Shown: positions 1-13,600 of the stretch, piece after piece | How positions within the stretch are numbered: the first letter of the stretch is position 1 | Layout: every line of letters begins with the position of its first letter | From: Apoderus coryli | Taxonomy: Eukaryota; Arthropoda; Insecta; Coleoptera; Attelabidae | Length of the DNA: 64,000 bases | Direction: 5' to 3' | Assembly: GCA_911728435.2 (NCBI GenBank) | Contig: OU452202.1 | Location: 15,541,135 to 15,605,134, forward strand | Position numbers and translations under genes: made by a program | Notes under the pieces: model-generated | What the model was told of the DNA's origin: nothing | Database searches by the model: none | What the model saw: only the letters and a program-made list of their open reading frames with translations

Positions 1-183
1 TAACCTTAAATAATAAAGTGTTTAGTCTGTCGTGTTTATTAGTGTATGATTTTCGAAGTTTTAAGACTATTAGGACCGAATCTCTAAATACCCAACGCAG
101 TAAAAGGGTCTTATGACATTGCTATTCCCCCACCATCAAATCTCTCAATACCCAAATACCCGAATCTCCAAATCTGCCTGGCT
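1..183. repeat. Partial copy of a TAA-flanked MITE
   Basis: Bases 1 to about 183 are an inverted, diverged copy of one half of the element at 28150-28575. They share runs of the motif AATACCCAAAT and its complement, the tract around CTATTAGGACCGAAT and a CTTAAATAATAAAGTG stretch. The inner part of the element is at the window edge, so only one end is present, near CTGGCTTT. It carries no coding capacity. Confidence 0.75.
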
Positions 184-239
184 TTATAGTCTTTGTGCTG
201 AAAGAAACGCCTTTATGTCAATTGTCATTGTATAAAAAG

Positions 240-740
240 TAGGTATGCGAAAACAGTATAAATATCGATACTCTTAGGTATCGGTATCGAAAGTGTAAAC
301 AGCACTTAAAAATAAAACTGCTGAATGTATTTTCTTCTATTTTGTGTTACTACATAACATAGGAGATCTATGAACACATCTATAAAACAGTGATAAAAAT
401 AAGCACAAAAATCAAATATCTTTTATAAATTGCAACGTATTATAAGTTATAATCAATGTATGATGTATAGTGTGGTATAAGAAATTAGAAAAAAATTGTC
501 ATATAATTAATGTATTCAAAATAACGAGCATTTAGGAAGAAACTGTCGAAAAAAACTGAATAAAATAATTAAGAAATGGCGTGGCAGTATAATGTATAAT
601 AATTATTTGCGATACCGCTATGAAGAATCGATACCAATTGGAATCGTTTTAAAAATATCGATACCAAAAATACTCGATACAGCATACAGCAGCAAAAGTA
701 TCGATACTTTCCAAGTATCGTTAGATCTCTAATCCCTAAA
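240..740. repeat. ATCGATAC-rich repetitive tract
   Basis: Two clusters of the motif ATCGATAC and its variants (about 255-295 and 600-720) are in both orientations, so the stretch can fold on itself. It looks like a decayed non-autonomous transposon related in style to the ATATCGAT-rich element at 26638-27470, but no clear ends or target duplication were found. The rest of 184-1666 is A+T-rich with no recognisable gene. Confidence 0.4.
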
Positions 741-1666
741 AAAAGTAAATAATTATATGTAAATACGTCGTATATGGGAAGGAGAATAAGTTTTATTTCA
801 AATTTGAATAATTAATTAAGTAGTCAAAACCTGATTGTTATTATTTACCTATTTGATTAACATCATTGTATAGCTTTGTAGGTAGCACGATCTTTGCGGA
901 CTTAGAGAGATAATTTCTTTGTATTATGCTACTCTAAATTGGATTAATTGGACCGTACTTATATCGAGTAGTAAAATTGTTGATAAACATAATTTGTACA
1001 CAATGCCATAAAATTATTAAAAGGTAGGTGTTTCAAAACAATAAATTACCCAATCATGTTATTTACTTTGAGTAGGCATGTCGTTTTGAGGTTGTCTAGA
1101 AACCAGTATGCATGGTTGTATTAGTAGAACTGATCGAAATCCAAAATGAAACAGTTACCAGTCTCTGTCCGTATTCCGTAACTATACTGTTATTTGCCTT
1201 ACAATTCCCCAGCTCCATTCCGAATTCCGATACTAAACTGTTTTGTGTAACACTTATCATCTCGCATTATTATGACTTTTTCTCATATTCAACGTGACTG
1301 GTCTGGAACTGATTTTGGGCCTCGATGTTTTTGACTGAGACGAACTAATCGGCAGTCATGATGAATCAGCCATCTCTACCTCCGCTTAGAGTTTTCATAG
1401 ATATATGTATATATTATAGAATCACTGATATTTGGACCCTTCGAAAATCTGTGTAATATATTTTTTATAAGATAATTAATTTTTCCCGGAGATATTTGGA
1501 ATATCCGTCCGGACGTCCCGCATACCTAAACTGTCATGTCTGGGGACATTCGGACATATGAAAACCCTACCTCAAATAGACCTCGTCCAGCCCATGAACT
1601 CTTCGGCCACAGAACATCGGTATGTAGTTATTAATAATAATTTTTTACTTTTAGTAAAACTAAAAA

Positions 1667-2491
1667 ATGGATGAACCAGTAAAAAGTAAATCAAAATTTT
1701 ATAAAAATCCGGATTACTATCCTTTCAACTGCCATTGTGGGAGAAATTTCAGTATCGAACAGAGCTATAAGGCTCACCGAAGAAAGATCCATGGGGAAAA
1801 GACATCCACTTTAATAGTAAAAGAAAAAAATTGCCCACTATGCCCTTTCAAATCACCTTCACTGTCCGATATATTGAACCATTTCGAAGCGGATCATAAG
1901 TTGCCTCTTGATCATGAAGCATATTTTTTTGAATCGAAAGAAGAGTTTTTGAGGTGGAAAAAAGAAATGGAATCGGAAACCTTATCTAAATATATCCAGC
2001 AAAGTGGTTGCAAACAATTCAAATTATATATATATCTCACATATAGATGTTTTAGATCTGGACACTATATACCTTCTGGAAATGGTATAAGACGTTTAAA
2101 GCGGCAAGGCAGTGATAAAATGAATGCTTTTTGCCCAGCATCTATAAAATTAAGAATAGAAAATGATGGAAAATGTTACGCTGACTATATTTCCACGCAT
2201 ATCGGTCATGAAGAAACAATTAATCCTGAAACTACAGTTCAAAAAAAAGTATCTGATCTAGCATTTTTAAACAGAAAGGATGCTCTTATTGTAAGATATA
2301 TGGAACATTTGGAAGGTATTGTCCTTCCGGAACAGCTAGAATATATGGAAAATTTACCAATAGAATCTACACTAAAAGCAATTCAGGAAGTCCACGACAA
2401 AAAGAAAACACGAAAAAGAACTCAAAGGAAACCCAAAATTATGAAACAAGTTAATGTATCGATTGATCATGACTACGATGTGATAATGTAA
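1667..2491 (+). CDS. Zinc-finger / FAR1-like DNA-binding-type protein
   Basis: A 274-residue open frame with protein-like composition. The N-terminus has two zinc-finger-like motifs: a shortened one (C22, C24, H37, H42) and a better C2H2 one (C56, C59, H72, H77). Residues about 85-190 resemble the FAR1/WRKY-GCM1-type fold that precedes ZSWIM-type domains: an FxSKEEF start, an aromatic Tyr-rich core, a CPASIK segment and a final THIGHE histidine motif. The C-terminus is lysine/arginine-rich. The start codon follows a TTTTACTTTTAG tract that could be a splice acceptor, so a 5' non-coding exon is possible. No downstream exon was recognised. Proteins of this layout occur widely in insects and may descend from transposases. 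The exact function is unknown. It is either a short host gene or a domesticated or transposon-derived frame. Confidence 0.65.
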   Translation: MDEPVKSKSKFYKNPDYYPFNCHCGRNFSIEQSYKAHRRKIHGEKTSTLIVKEKNCPLCPFKSPSLSDILNHFEADHKLPLDHEAYFFESKEEFLRWKKEMESETLSKYIQQSGCKQFKLYIYLTYRCFRSGHYIPSGNGIRRLKRQGSDKMNAFCPASIKLRIENDGKCYADYISTHIGHEETINPETTVQKKVSDLAFLNRKDALIVRYMEHLEGIVLPEQLEYMENLPIESTLKAIQEVHDKKKTRKRTQRKPKIMKQVNVSIDHDYDVIM

Positions 2492-3229
2492 TTGAGATTG
2501 AAAAAGTTGGAAATGAATGAAAAGGTATCTAAAAACAGTGCACATTTACATATGGAGTACAACAAAATTTTAGTTAGCTTTTTAAGAAAATGTTAATTCT
2601 ACCTATGTAGGTGTAATTGGGTCGCGAATTCCGTTGTGCGGCAGTTAAAAGACGACATGAAACTGCAACTTTCTATCTAACGATATTTAATTATTATGCT
2701 CACATACTTTCTTTGTATGATATTTTGAAAAAAATATTGAAAATAAATTTCGTATATTTCAGTTCAGGTTAGAAGCAAATTTTATTTCTAATCCAAAATA
2801 TTTCTAACTCATCTACTTAGCAAAATTCCTCAAAAATTAATCGCGAACACATTGTACGGGGTCTCCCAAATTAGACGTTTTCTTATTTTCTAAGATAGAA
2901 AAAAATTAACCAAGGTCCTCCAGGGTCAAATTTTATGAAAAGCTCACTCGTGCAAACTAAATTTGGCTATCTGTAACGGTTAAGCCGCTAGGTGGCGTTT
3001 CTCAATTTTGGTCGATTTCTTTTACGGCTTATAACTTTTTTTTGTCACTGGATGATGGCATCTAAGCCAAGATACATGAGGCCAATAAAATAAATAAATA
3101 AACCTTTTTGTAATTTGAGCAGATAATTAATATCTGTAAAAACTTTCTCATATCACTTTTCAACGTACAATAAGATATAGTAATCTGTTTTATTACAGGG
3201 CCATTCGTAAAGTTACTGTAACGAAAATT
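2492..3229. other. No gene recognised
   Basis: A+T-rich sequence after the zinc-finger frame. Nothing in it reads as a conserved protein on either strand. A GGGTCTCCCAAATTAGAC stretch near 2860 resembles transposon terminal sequence, but no partner end was found. Confidence 0.4.
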
Positions 3230-3960
3230 ATTTTTTTCCTTATGGGACAGCCTGTATAATTTTGGATTTTCCTACAGCCCCTAAAATTCCCTTTTCGAAA
3301 ATATATAACAAGTTATATATATTTTTTAAACCTACATAGTTGACTGAAAATAATCCCTACAACTAAGTATGATGCCTATTAATGCAGTTGCCAAGTTTTA
3401 ACTGTTTTGCACTTTGCACCCCAAAAATTTAGTAAAAACAATTAACCAAACTCATTTATTGTAACAATTACATTAAGGACAATGATACATATATTAAAGT
3501 GTCAAGAATATGTAATTTACATAAACTAGAAATAACTATAAACAATCAAAACAATACACAAATGAGAAAGAAATAATTAACAAATTAACCACAAATAAGA
3601 TACTAAAAACACCCAACCCATAAATACATGAAACAAACAAAAACACCTGCATATGAGAAAACATTTACCACATATGCTCAAATTGGCCACCGTTCTGGTG
3701 TCTTGAGGTAATTGATTGTTTGTAAATTAAGTCTTTCATTCGTCCCCAAAGGTAGAAAACTAAAGTTGTCAAGTCTGGTGACCTGGTTGGCAAAGCTATA
3801 GGTTCTCGATTTCCTACTCATCACCAAAATGCTCATTATAAATAGTTAGTTATTATCCTTGAATTATGGGGAGATGCGCCGTCTTGTTGAAAATAAATAC
3901 CATTGCTCTGTTGATCTAAAGGTAGTTAATCCTCAGAAAAATTTATTTTTCTGAGAGTTA
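3230..3960 (-). mobile_element. Decayed mariner-like transposon
   Basis: On the minus strand, about 3905 to 3690 reads as the C-terminal catalytic part of a mariner-family transposase. There is an FQQDGASPHNS motif (the second catalytic Asp region), followed after frame breaks by remnants of the segment PDL-T-L-FYLWG-MKDLIY. Several stops and frameshifts show it is dead. A GGGACAGCCTGTATA string near 3244 resembles a mariner terminal repeat, so this may be the element's 3' side. It shares the WIG-type segment with the fragment at 9815-10095. Confidence 0.7.
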
Positions 3961-4470
3961 ATCTAAGAACTAAGAATGGTTCAACTTGTGATCTTAAAAT
4001 CTGAATGTATCTGATATCTCGGTAAAATACTATTAGGAGTTATCCTTCAACTCGAAATAACATCAATTTACACTCACATGTCATAAACGCAGTGTTTGTT
4101 TGTTACCTTTTTAGGTAATACAGCCATCTTTGTAATTCTTGGACCTACAGTTTAGCGTGGAATCCGAACCACGCTCCTCGACCGCCAGATGCCAGCACCC
4201 ACGACTATATAGTCAATAACTACTTGGCATAGGCAAATCTACCGACTCGACCGGGAGCACCGTCCACCCATCCAACCACCATCCACGCGACTAGATACTG
4301 CGATATAATAATCACGTCGATGCGCGCTTTTAAAAGTTTGAGTTACGTGAGAAATTAACCTCAAAAAAACAATGTTTTTGAACGGTAGGAGCTAGGAGCA
4401 CCAGCGAACGCGCTTTGACCTACTGCGCATCCGGATTTTTGACTAATAGTGGAAGCAACAAAGTTATTAA

Positions 4471-6890
4471 TGCCCGTTTGCACCACATACACTTTAAGTA
4501 GAGAATAGTTAAGGGTCATCTAAATTTTAAGAACGGAATTGATTGCACCGAATCATGAGTAGGTAGCACTTAGTTAAGTATCGGGTAAATTTGTCAACAT
4601 AGCAAATTTAAGGTAGCCGACAATGAAGAGGAGTTTTTTGGTCGGGCAGTAGGTAATATTTTAACTTTTAACCTCTTCAGTTTTGTTTTCATAATAATTC
4701 ATAATGTAAACATTAATTTTGATTGTGAATGTGAACGAAAATTATTAAATACTAGAGTTAAATTGTGTCCGTAAATATAATAGAAACAAAATTATTTTGT
4801 GGCATAGCGGACAAAATGACTGGGTTTACCTACAGAAGGGACTTTGTTTAGACTGAGGCCCTGCTAAATTACACAAAAGTCCCTTGTGTAGGAAAAACCA
4901 GTCATTTTGTCCGCTATGCCACAAAATTATTTTCATTTTATTATTTAATACATTTTTTTAATATAACATATAATACGATGGAAGTTAGTGATACATAAAA
5001 AAAGAGAAGACCTCCAAACTACACTTCCAACGAGAAAGAAGTTCTTCTATCGATAGTGTTGGATCATAGTTATTGTGGCATCATTCAAATTAATAAAATT
5101 AACTTTTTGTTATTATTTTCCATTGTTAAATTTATCTATTCTTATTGTTATATATTTGAAATGTATTTATTACATATACATAGTATTTGATCTGTTTCTA
5201 TTATAAGATTTAGCTAGATGAGTGCTACTACTACTTACATATTTTATGATTTATATTCAAAAATAGTTTTAGTTTATTATTTACCTGGGAACATAAGTAG
5301 AGTTGTTAGCTTATTTATTCTTTTGTGGATTAATAATTAAATAAACTGTAAACGTGAAGTTGTTATGGTTTTAATACATAGGTATATACCTCTATTATTA
5401 TTTTTTAATATCGACTATTTCCTCAGTACCTCTATATATATATATAATAGGTATGTTAAGCACAAAGACGCTTTTCGGTCTTTCCTACTAACATCTTCTA
5501 TTCTATTGAAAGCTGTCATAGCTCATCAAATTCTAGTAAAAATGCTCAATTTGGTCTAGGATAGACCGAATCGTAGTCTTCGTCAGTCGAAATCTTTGAA
5601 AAAAATTTAAATTGTCCATATCTAAAAATAATTCGGCCTTTCATAAACCCTCCTTGGAAATCCATGTTCAATTAATTCGAAAACATCAAGATCCTCGTCA
5701 AATAATTCCATATTTTTAATTTTTTAATCGCCACACACAGTAAACAACCCAATAATGAAAAATATAAAAGCAATATTGAGGTTAGAATTCCATTTAAGAA
5801 GAGATTTCTCGAGTCAACTTATGCCCGTTGGCACCACATACAGTTTAAGTAGAGAATAGTTAAGGGTCACCTAAATTTTAAGAACGGAATTGATTGCACC
5901 GAATCATGAGTAGATAGCACTTAGTTAAGTATCGGGTAAATTTGTCAACATAGCAAATTTAAGGTAGCCGACAATGAAGAAGAGTTTTTTGGTCGGGCAG
6001 TAGGTAAGCATACGTTAATTTCCTTTTATACCGAGCCAATGGGAACGTTCGCCCTTAGGTCGTGTTTCCGTGGGTGGCCGACGCGGATCGGTGGCGTGCA
6101 TTTCGCTTTGTTTTTGCTGTTTGAATATTTTGGCGCCATAAGCTAGTGCTCTGAATATTATAAACAACTGAATCTGTTACTAGATAAAAAGCAAAAACAA
6201 ACTCGTTTATAACAGCAATAATTCTTATTGCTACATATAAAATAATAATTTATAAGTATAGTTGCGAATAGTTGTTATGGTTTTAATTTATACCTCTATA
6301 TAATAGTAATAGGTATGTTAAGCACAAAGACCCTTTCTGGTCTTTATCTTCTAATGAAAGCTGTCATATCTCATCAAATTCTAGTAAAAATGCTCAATTT
6401 GGTCTAGGATAGGCCGAATCGTAGGCTTCGTCAGTCGAAATCTTTGAAAAAAACTTAAATTTTCCATATCTTAAAAATAATTCGGCCTTTCATACACCCT
6501 CCTTGGAAATCCATGTTCAATTAATTCGAAAACATCAAGATCATCATCCAATAATCCCATATTTTTAATCGCCACACAATGTAAACAACCCAATAATGAA
6601 AAATATAAAAGCAATATTGAGGTTAGAATTCCATTTAAGAAGAGAATTTTCGAGTCTTAACTTAAGGAACACTTAGGCAAATTTAAAGTGACGTTTTAAC
6701 GTGGTGCAATAAAAAATAGATGCTAAGCGACTCTTAGAACAAATCGTGACTTAAAATATTCTTCAACACTTCACTTAAGTGACACTTAGGCAAATTTAAA
6801 GTGACGTTTTAACGCGGTGCAATAAAAAATAGATGCTAAGCGCCTCTTAGAACAAATCGTGACTTAAACGGTATGTGGTGCAAACGGGCA
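4471..6890 (-). mobile_element. Tandem PIF/Harbinger-derived element
   Basis: Two copies of one non-autonomous element are joined head to tail. The first starts with TGCCCGTTTGCACCACATAC at 4471, and the second repeats this start (one mismatch) at 5822. The inverted complement ends the second copy at 6890. The outer flanks are TAA (4468-4470) and TAA (6891-6893), the 3-bp target duplication usual for PIF/Harbinger, so the pair behaves as one insertion. The minus strand of each copy (about 5470-5720 and 6340-6575) encodes a HARBI1-like N-terminus, with motifs FELIEHGFPRRVYERPNYF and FQRFRLTK. In-frame stops break it. The first copy lacks the last ~230 bp. The second copy has a ~115-bp internal duplication near 6665-6865. 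Confidence 0.85.
4795..4926. repeat. Foldback MITE with perfect 29-bp arms
   Basis: The 29-base arms at 4795-4823 and 4898-4926 are exact reverse complements, beginning TTTTGTGGCATAGCGGAC. TTAT precedes and follows the unit and may be its target duplication. It is nested in the first Harbinger copy. A diverged piece of its centre, with CCCTTGTGTAGG, recurs near 23435-23490. Confidence 0.85.
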
Positions 6891-6893
6891 TAA

Positions 6894-7684
6894 GCGATGC
6901 TGATAGGCTTTGTGAATAACTTTTAAAATAAGGGTGGTTCATGGGTGGTAAATTTTGTTTTGTTTTTCTCTTTTGTTAATTTTTGAGGTATTTATTTTCC
7001 TTGTCCTTTTTATTATTTTTAGAGTAAAGATTTATTTTAACTATTAAGTATTTTTGTTGTTTGGATGTTGTTTTTGTATATCCCATTTTACTCTTATACT
7101 ATATTTATTAATTGAATAACTATTATTGCTGTTTGTAATGAGTTAAATAAAATAATAATTCTTAAAATAAAAAAAATAATTCTTAAAGTTTATGTTTCAT
7201 ACTTAATTAACTTAAACTCTTCGAAATAATTTTTAAAGTCATATAGCTACGGCACTGGAACAAGGGGGTTCAATATGGCCGCTAACAAAATTAGCCAGTT
7301 GGCGCATGTGATAGTGCGTTCTCCCCCCTCTATGTCTCGGAGGTTTGAGGTGCATCAGGGCATCACATCAGGCATCAGTGTCAGTTGTCAGTCTACTGAT
7401 CTGAGTTCTAGAAGGATAACGGATAACGCCTTGTTACTTGTTATGATATTTGAAATATTTGAAGTTCGCCACTTATGCTATTGATACTTTGACATGACGT
7501 CAATAAAATAAATAGTCAATACGTCAATGTCAATAAATTACAATTTGCAAAAATAAATTAATAAAATATTTAGTTGTACATTGTAGGTACAATAAGTTTT
7601 CGCACAATTAAGAAAGTGGTTCGTGTTTAATATTGAAAGAGGTGTTATAGAAAGTGATTCTTATATAAATCTTTTTCAACCACA
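6894..7684. other. A+T-rich spacer upstream of Mlf
   Basis: No conserved protein was seen. The 3' part should hold the Mlf promoter and 5' untranslated region, but no diagnostic core-promoter motif was identified with confidence. Confidence 0.4.
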
Positions 7685-10600
7685 ATGTCGATGTCAATCT
7701 TCGGCTTTGGCGATTTGGACAGCGATCCATATTTTGGGTAAGAAATTTTACTTATTTCTTTGTTGACAAACATAGAACAGCAACCGCCATGCTGTTTCTA
7801 GAATTTTTCAGAAAGAGGCCAGCTCTTATACTAACTTATCTTGTAGATCGCCCATGGGACAGATGCGTAGCATGGATAATATGATGAATTCCATTTTCCA
7901 AGACTCTTTTGGAATGGGTTTCTTCAGAGATTTCGAAAACAGAGCCAATAATATGCATCGCTCTCTAATGTCTTCATTTAATATGCCACTAATGCCAAAT
8001 TTCAATAGAATGCTGAGTTCCCCGTTAGACTCAATGCCCACAATGGGTAATTGCGCTAATTACAGCAGCTCTAGTACAGTTGTCAGCATGACTTCCGGTC
8101 CTGACGGTCGTCCTCAAGTTTATAAAGCTACATCCAGTACTCGCGTAGCCCCTGGGGGTATCAAAGAGACTCAGCGCACTGTTACTGACACGGTTTCAGG
8201 AACTAAAAAAATGGCCATTGGACATCATATTGGAGATAGGGCTCATATTATTGAGAAAGAGGAAAATATACATACTGGTGACAGGGAAGAGCGCGAGGAC
8301 CTGATTAATCTGGACGATGATGAGGTTCCAGAATTTGATAAAGAGTGGGGTCAGAAGACAAGATGTGTTTCAGAGATTCCGAGAATTTCGTCGAGTTCCG
8401 CTAGAAATCGTCATGCTTATGGGGGCTATCCAGCTGTGCCAGCCATTACTGCGGGACCAAGGTAAGGCATTTTGATTGTGTTTCATATTTTATTTGTTAT
8501 CTTGTAAATATTTTAAATCGCACTAAATTATTTTTTGCACCGCTCTTTTTTGGTTTGTGTAGCGAGTAAAAAATTGTTAAAAGTTTAAATTGTAAAAAAA
8601 TAATTTCGATATATCAACATATTTGAGGAGGCAATTCTAAAGAATAATCGCCAGTTTCCTTTAGATTGTTGTCAAAGAAAATGTTGAATTTGCTTTTCAA
8701 ATTATCATCGACTTTAATTTTCTCTAGTTGTATGTAAGCTGGTTTCGAAAATATCGATTTTTGCCCATTGAGCTATGAACAAATCGGATCTCACCATCCT
8801 GAGTTATTTACCTATAAAATCCGTTTGAATCAGATTTCCAAAAAATATTAAAATCCTAAACTGAAATCCTGCTTAAAATACGCGAATATTTTTTCTATAT
8901 GTATATAGGATAGGTAATACAAATAAGAGGATCTCGTAAACGTAGTAGTAGTTAAATTTGACAAAGTTGTGTAATTTTATAACAATGTGCCGTGAAAAAA
9001 ATTACACTTCTGCCTCTCATCTTCATTATAACTTCACAAATTAATAAGAATGAAGTCTTTATTTTTAAATGGGCGAGGTCTAGCCAAAGGCCAATCATAC
9101 ACAACCCATTACACAAAGTAAACAATACAAAACAAAAAAAAGAATAGAAAACAAACAAAATTATATAAAGTAAACTACAAATAATTTAAAATAATATAAT
9201 ATATAAACACCTCAAAATAAAAATAACAATACAATAATAAATCTCATTGACATGAAAGTAAATGTTCCTTTAACCAGTTCTTAAACTTATAGGGTGTTAC
9301 ATTCAGTAAATCTAGATATTGTTGATAATAGTTGAACATATTTACAGAATTATAAGTGAAACATCTTAGAAACATGGCTGTCCTATACAGGAATTACTAC
9401 CTTATTTTTAAAAATATACTCAAGATTGCAAAAAAAAACTAAAAACAGCAAATATACGTTAGTGGTCTACAATGATAATCAAGTTACCTATTTGAATTAT
9501 TTCATACGGATAAATGACGTTTTTATGTTAGTACATAGTGATATTGATGTTCCACAGGGGGGCGTCCTCCATTTTTTTTTAATTATTATATTATTGACAC
9601 ATTATGTGAGCGACGCGACTTGGAGTTTGTTTTGAGGAAATCGTTTGTTAATCTACCTATATGCTGACATGCGATTGCAGTCTTGGAAAGCAATTGTATC
9701 TAAATGTTTTAATTGTTATCCAGAGTGTTCTACAAGCTCTACGACAAACTTTGACAGATAATAGCTGGATTAATTATTATTACAAACAAATTATGACAGA
9801 GAGTTACTGCTTGGTTAAATAAAATTTTCCCGAATAAATGGATAGGTCAAGGAGGTTGTACCCCGATCTGAATCCTCTGGATGAATGAATGAAGCAGCTG
9901 GTCTACCATGTTGAAATCAATACCCCTCAGCAGTTACTTGAAAGAATTCAAGATGCACCTAACCAAATAAGAAATTATCCAAATCTCATCCATCGAGTGA
10001 CTGAATCTTTAGTTCGAGGATGTGAGGTTGTATTCAAGCCGAGGGTTCACATTTGTGTTGAATTTAGTTACCAATCAAAAACTAAGTGTTAATGTCGGGT
10101 AAATAATTGTAAAAAAATCGGTTGTGTCACCCCAAAACTTTCCCGACAAGTTATAATCAAAAATGTATGACCTTCGTAACAAAACAGAATTTTAATAATT
10201 ATTATTATTGTATTATTTTCATTATTTCCAATAAACTAACGTACCAAACGAACTACTTTATTCAAAAATTTAAAAAAAAAAAAGTTTTGCCAGAGCTGGG
10301 ATTAGAACCCATAACCTTCCACATGCGAAGCGAACGCTCTATCAATGACGCCACAGTACCCTCTTTGAGAATATTGAATGGTGTATCACTCGATCTCTAC
10401 TGCTATTTGAAGATTTAGCGGTTGTGTCCACCCCTATCACAGGGCTTAAGCGATTTCAACCAAAAACTAATGGGTTAATCCTAGGACTCCCCCAAACTCA
10501 TACCAAAATTTAGCTCAATTGGTTAAAGCGTTTACGGGAAAGTAAAAATGCGTTATGATGATTGTTTCCGGAACACAAAAAGTTGCACAATGTTATACAT

Positions 10601-13600
10601 CATAAATCAGAGAGAAAAGCTTAATCAGCTGTTGATGAAATTCAATATGGCTCCCATAAGGGTATCTGTCATCATTTTCGCGTGGAGAATAAAAAGTTGC
10701 TTTGGGAATGTAGGTACTTTTTGTTTTATGATACGTTTTTAAATAATTAGAAAAAAAAATCATTTTTGGTACTGTAATATTTGTTTTGAAGATATATAAC
10801 TATACAACTTTGTCACATTTAAACAACCTGTCTAACTCAAACGCTCTGTCCTACGTGGACGACAAAAGCTCGCGATGTGGCCGTCGCGTATTTATCAAGA
10901 AACGTTTTCCTTTTTCTTATGAATCTGTCTTGCGTTGACGACTCACACGACTTTGCAAAAATTGAGATGATTAACGAATCAGAATATGTGATTTTAGAAA
11001 ACGATTATTATTTATCAAAAATCGTCTTATCACGCGCGGTCCACGTAGGACGTAGCGTTATAGTTTACGAGATCCCAGTCGCGGTTCTCAAATTTGTAAC
11101 ATCTTGTTATTCATTGTGTGTATAATAAAATACTTTGTTGTTATTGATACAAGCTACACATCCCAATTGTACTGTGAATTATATCTTAGACATTATTTTT
11201 TAAATTTATTTCTGCATGTTATTTATGTATAGTAGTCGGCGTCATAGGGAAAGAGCTACAACTCCCCTAGTATCTGGACGTAGGCGTATAAGATCCCCAA
11301 AATTAGCTCTAACTTCTACATGCACTAGCTCCAGGTAGGCAGAATCAATATGAAAGATATATTTTTGATATTACTATTCATTACAATTTTATTCCCTTAA
11401 AATAACATTTATTTAATAAGTATTTTATAACTTTATGAAATCACTTGTTTTTATGCTAGATTGAAACAGACGTACGTTACCGAACGAATCCCTTCAGTTA
11501 AATTAATGCTATTTTAATAGCTTAAGCCATAAGCCATAACACATATACGTCCTTTTCTGCGAACATGAAAACACAACTAAGTACGTATAAAAATAAATCT
11601 ATATTGAAATAGAGTAGTATAGTGTACTTAAATAATGTTTATTCGTGTTGTTTGAAGTATAATCTATTATCCCCATGATGCAATTTTAGACTTTTCCTAA
11701 CTTCCACTCACACCTTCAAATTCGAATTCATTTGGCGTCAGCCTCTTTGTTGTTTCAAACCTTCCGACGCTACAGTTTTAAAGCAGGCATCAATCGGTTT
11801 GTTTACCAGAATTATTATTCAGAGTTACAAGAAAATTGCAAAGGAACAAGTGATTTTATATTTGCAAAAAAAAATATTTAAAAAATAAAACGTTTTCCAT
11901 ATTTACATAACTAATTCATACCATTGCATTTAAGAAATTATTTACATAACTTTTAACAATCACTATGCTATGTATAACTATTATTGCAATCGTTCTAATT
12001 TGCTTAGAAATCATTTTGTAATGATTCAAAATCATTAATTAATTTAAATCTATCAATTACCATCAATTGACTTACTGGGTACGGTGTCATTACAGGTTAC
12101 CTCGACATTAAAATTAATTAAAAAAAACACTACGAGCACAATAAGTGTCATGTAAGTAGATAATATAGATGTAAACAAATTTGGTGATCAGATCTTAATG
12201 ATATCGAATGTTGATTTTATTTATGTAATCGTTTTACAGTTAAGCATAATGTTACAAAAGTTGAAGTTACATTCATTTATCAACTTCCTGTTTAACATAA
12301 TGTAAAGTACACTTGCCAATATTTTATACACTACCTTAGCTTAAAGCCGGTACTACTGTTATAAATGTTTAACTATGGTTTGAGGTAAATATTCGTGAAT
12401 CGCCGAACACCAAACGAGAACATTTGTGTTGTTTGATGTTAGATGCAAGTAACAGTTTCGTGACAATATGCGATTTTCATTAAGTATAAACAAACAGAGA
12501 AATAGAGTTGCTTGAGTGGCAGCTGAATATAATATCATTGCATCAATAATAAAATTGTTTAATAAATAAATAATTAATAAATTATAATAAAACCCAGACG
12601 CTACAGAAACACTATTACTCTGTGAGCTCATTGGATCGGGTTCAATGTATAAAAGCCAATTTTTGACTCATGTTAAGTTTACTGCGATTTTGGATTTGCC
12701 TTTGGATTCTGGCTTAAGGAATTAAGTGTCCGATTGAATTTTTTTTTGAGGTTCAACACAAAAATAACTTAATATACACAGAAAATATGGAGGAATCATA
12801 TAAAATAAAATCGGTAAACTCAAGATCTGTTCATTTATTTTTATAGTTTTTTCGAATATCAGATGTTTTTTTATGCTTCTACAATTTTCTATTATTAATT
12901 TATCTGTAGTGCTTTTTACATAGCTGGTGATTTTTATTTTATTTTGTGTTAGTTTTAAGAATGTTACGCTTTGGGTGTTTCTTTGGTGTGTATTATTAAA
13001 TTTTAACCTTTTGGTAATGTTTGGTTTCTAACTAGAACTAATACTTTATCATGTTTGATCACAGTCATTTTAATACACACTCTAAGTATTTACAAAAATA
13101 TAGATATGTTTTTAATATCTCTTAGTCTGGTCTTCGTAAAAACGATGTGGTTGCAGTTGGTCCACATATTCTCGTGAATCTGATTTTAAGGCAAGGCACT
13201 TTTTGCCGATTTGTTTGCCACTGTTATAGTTGCTTTTAAATGATCTAAAAAAGTGATATCTGTAAACGTTTTATTTCATTCGCATGATATTTTATGTCGG
13301 CTATTATTATGCAAACATATTTACAAAAAAAACTTTTTGCTTTGCGATAATTCGGATGTATACATTAAAATGACTGTGGTATACTTTGTCAGAAAACTAG
13401 AATTATTGTATTTTTCTTTTTTATGGATCTAACAAAGGTATTTTTTTAATGGATATGATATAATACAAGGCTGTCCCTTCCGGGAGTCATTTCGATATAT
13501 TATTTAGAGGCTATGATTAGGGAAGATTGTCGACTGTATGTGAAACTAACCTAATTATAGTCTATCGCGTTATTAATCCGTCATCTTGGTGATTTTAACT

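Noticed and set aside
1112..1297. Short frame upstream of the zinc-finger protein
   Set aside because: 61 residues, low complexity, no family, and no splice link to the gene at 1667.
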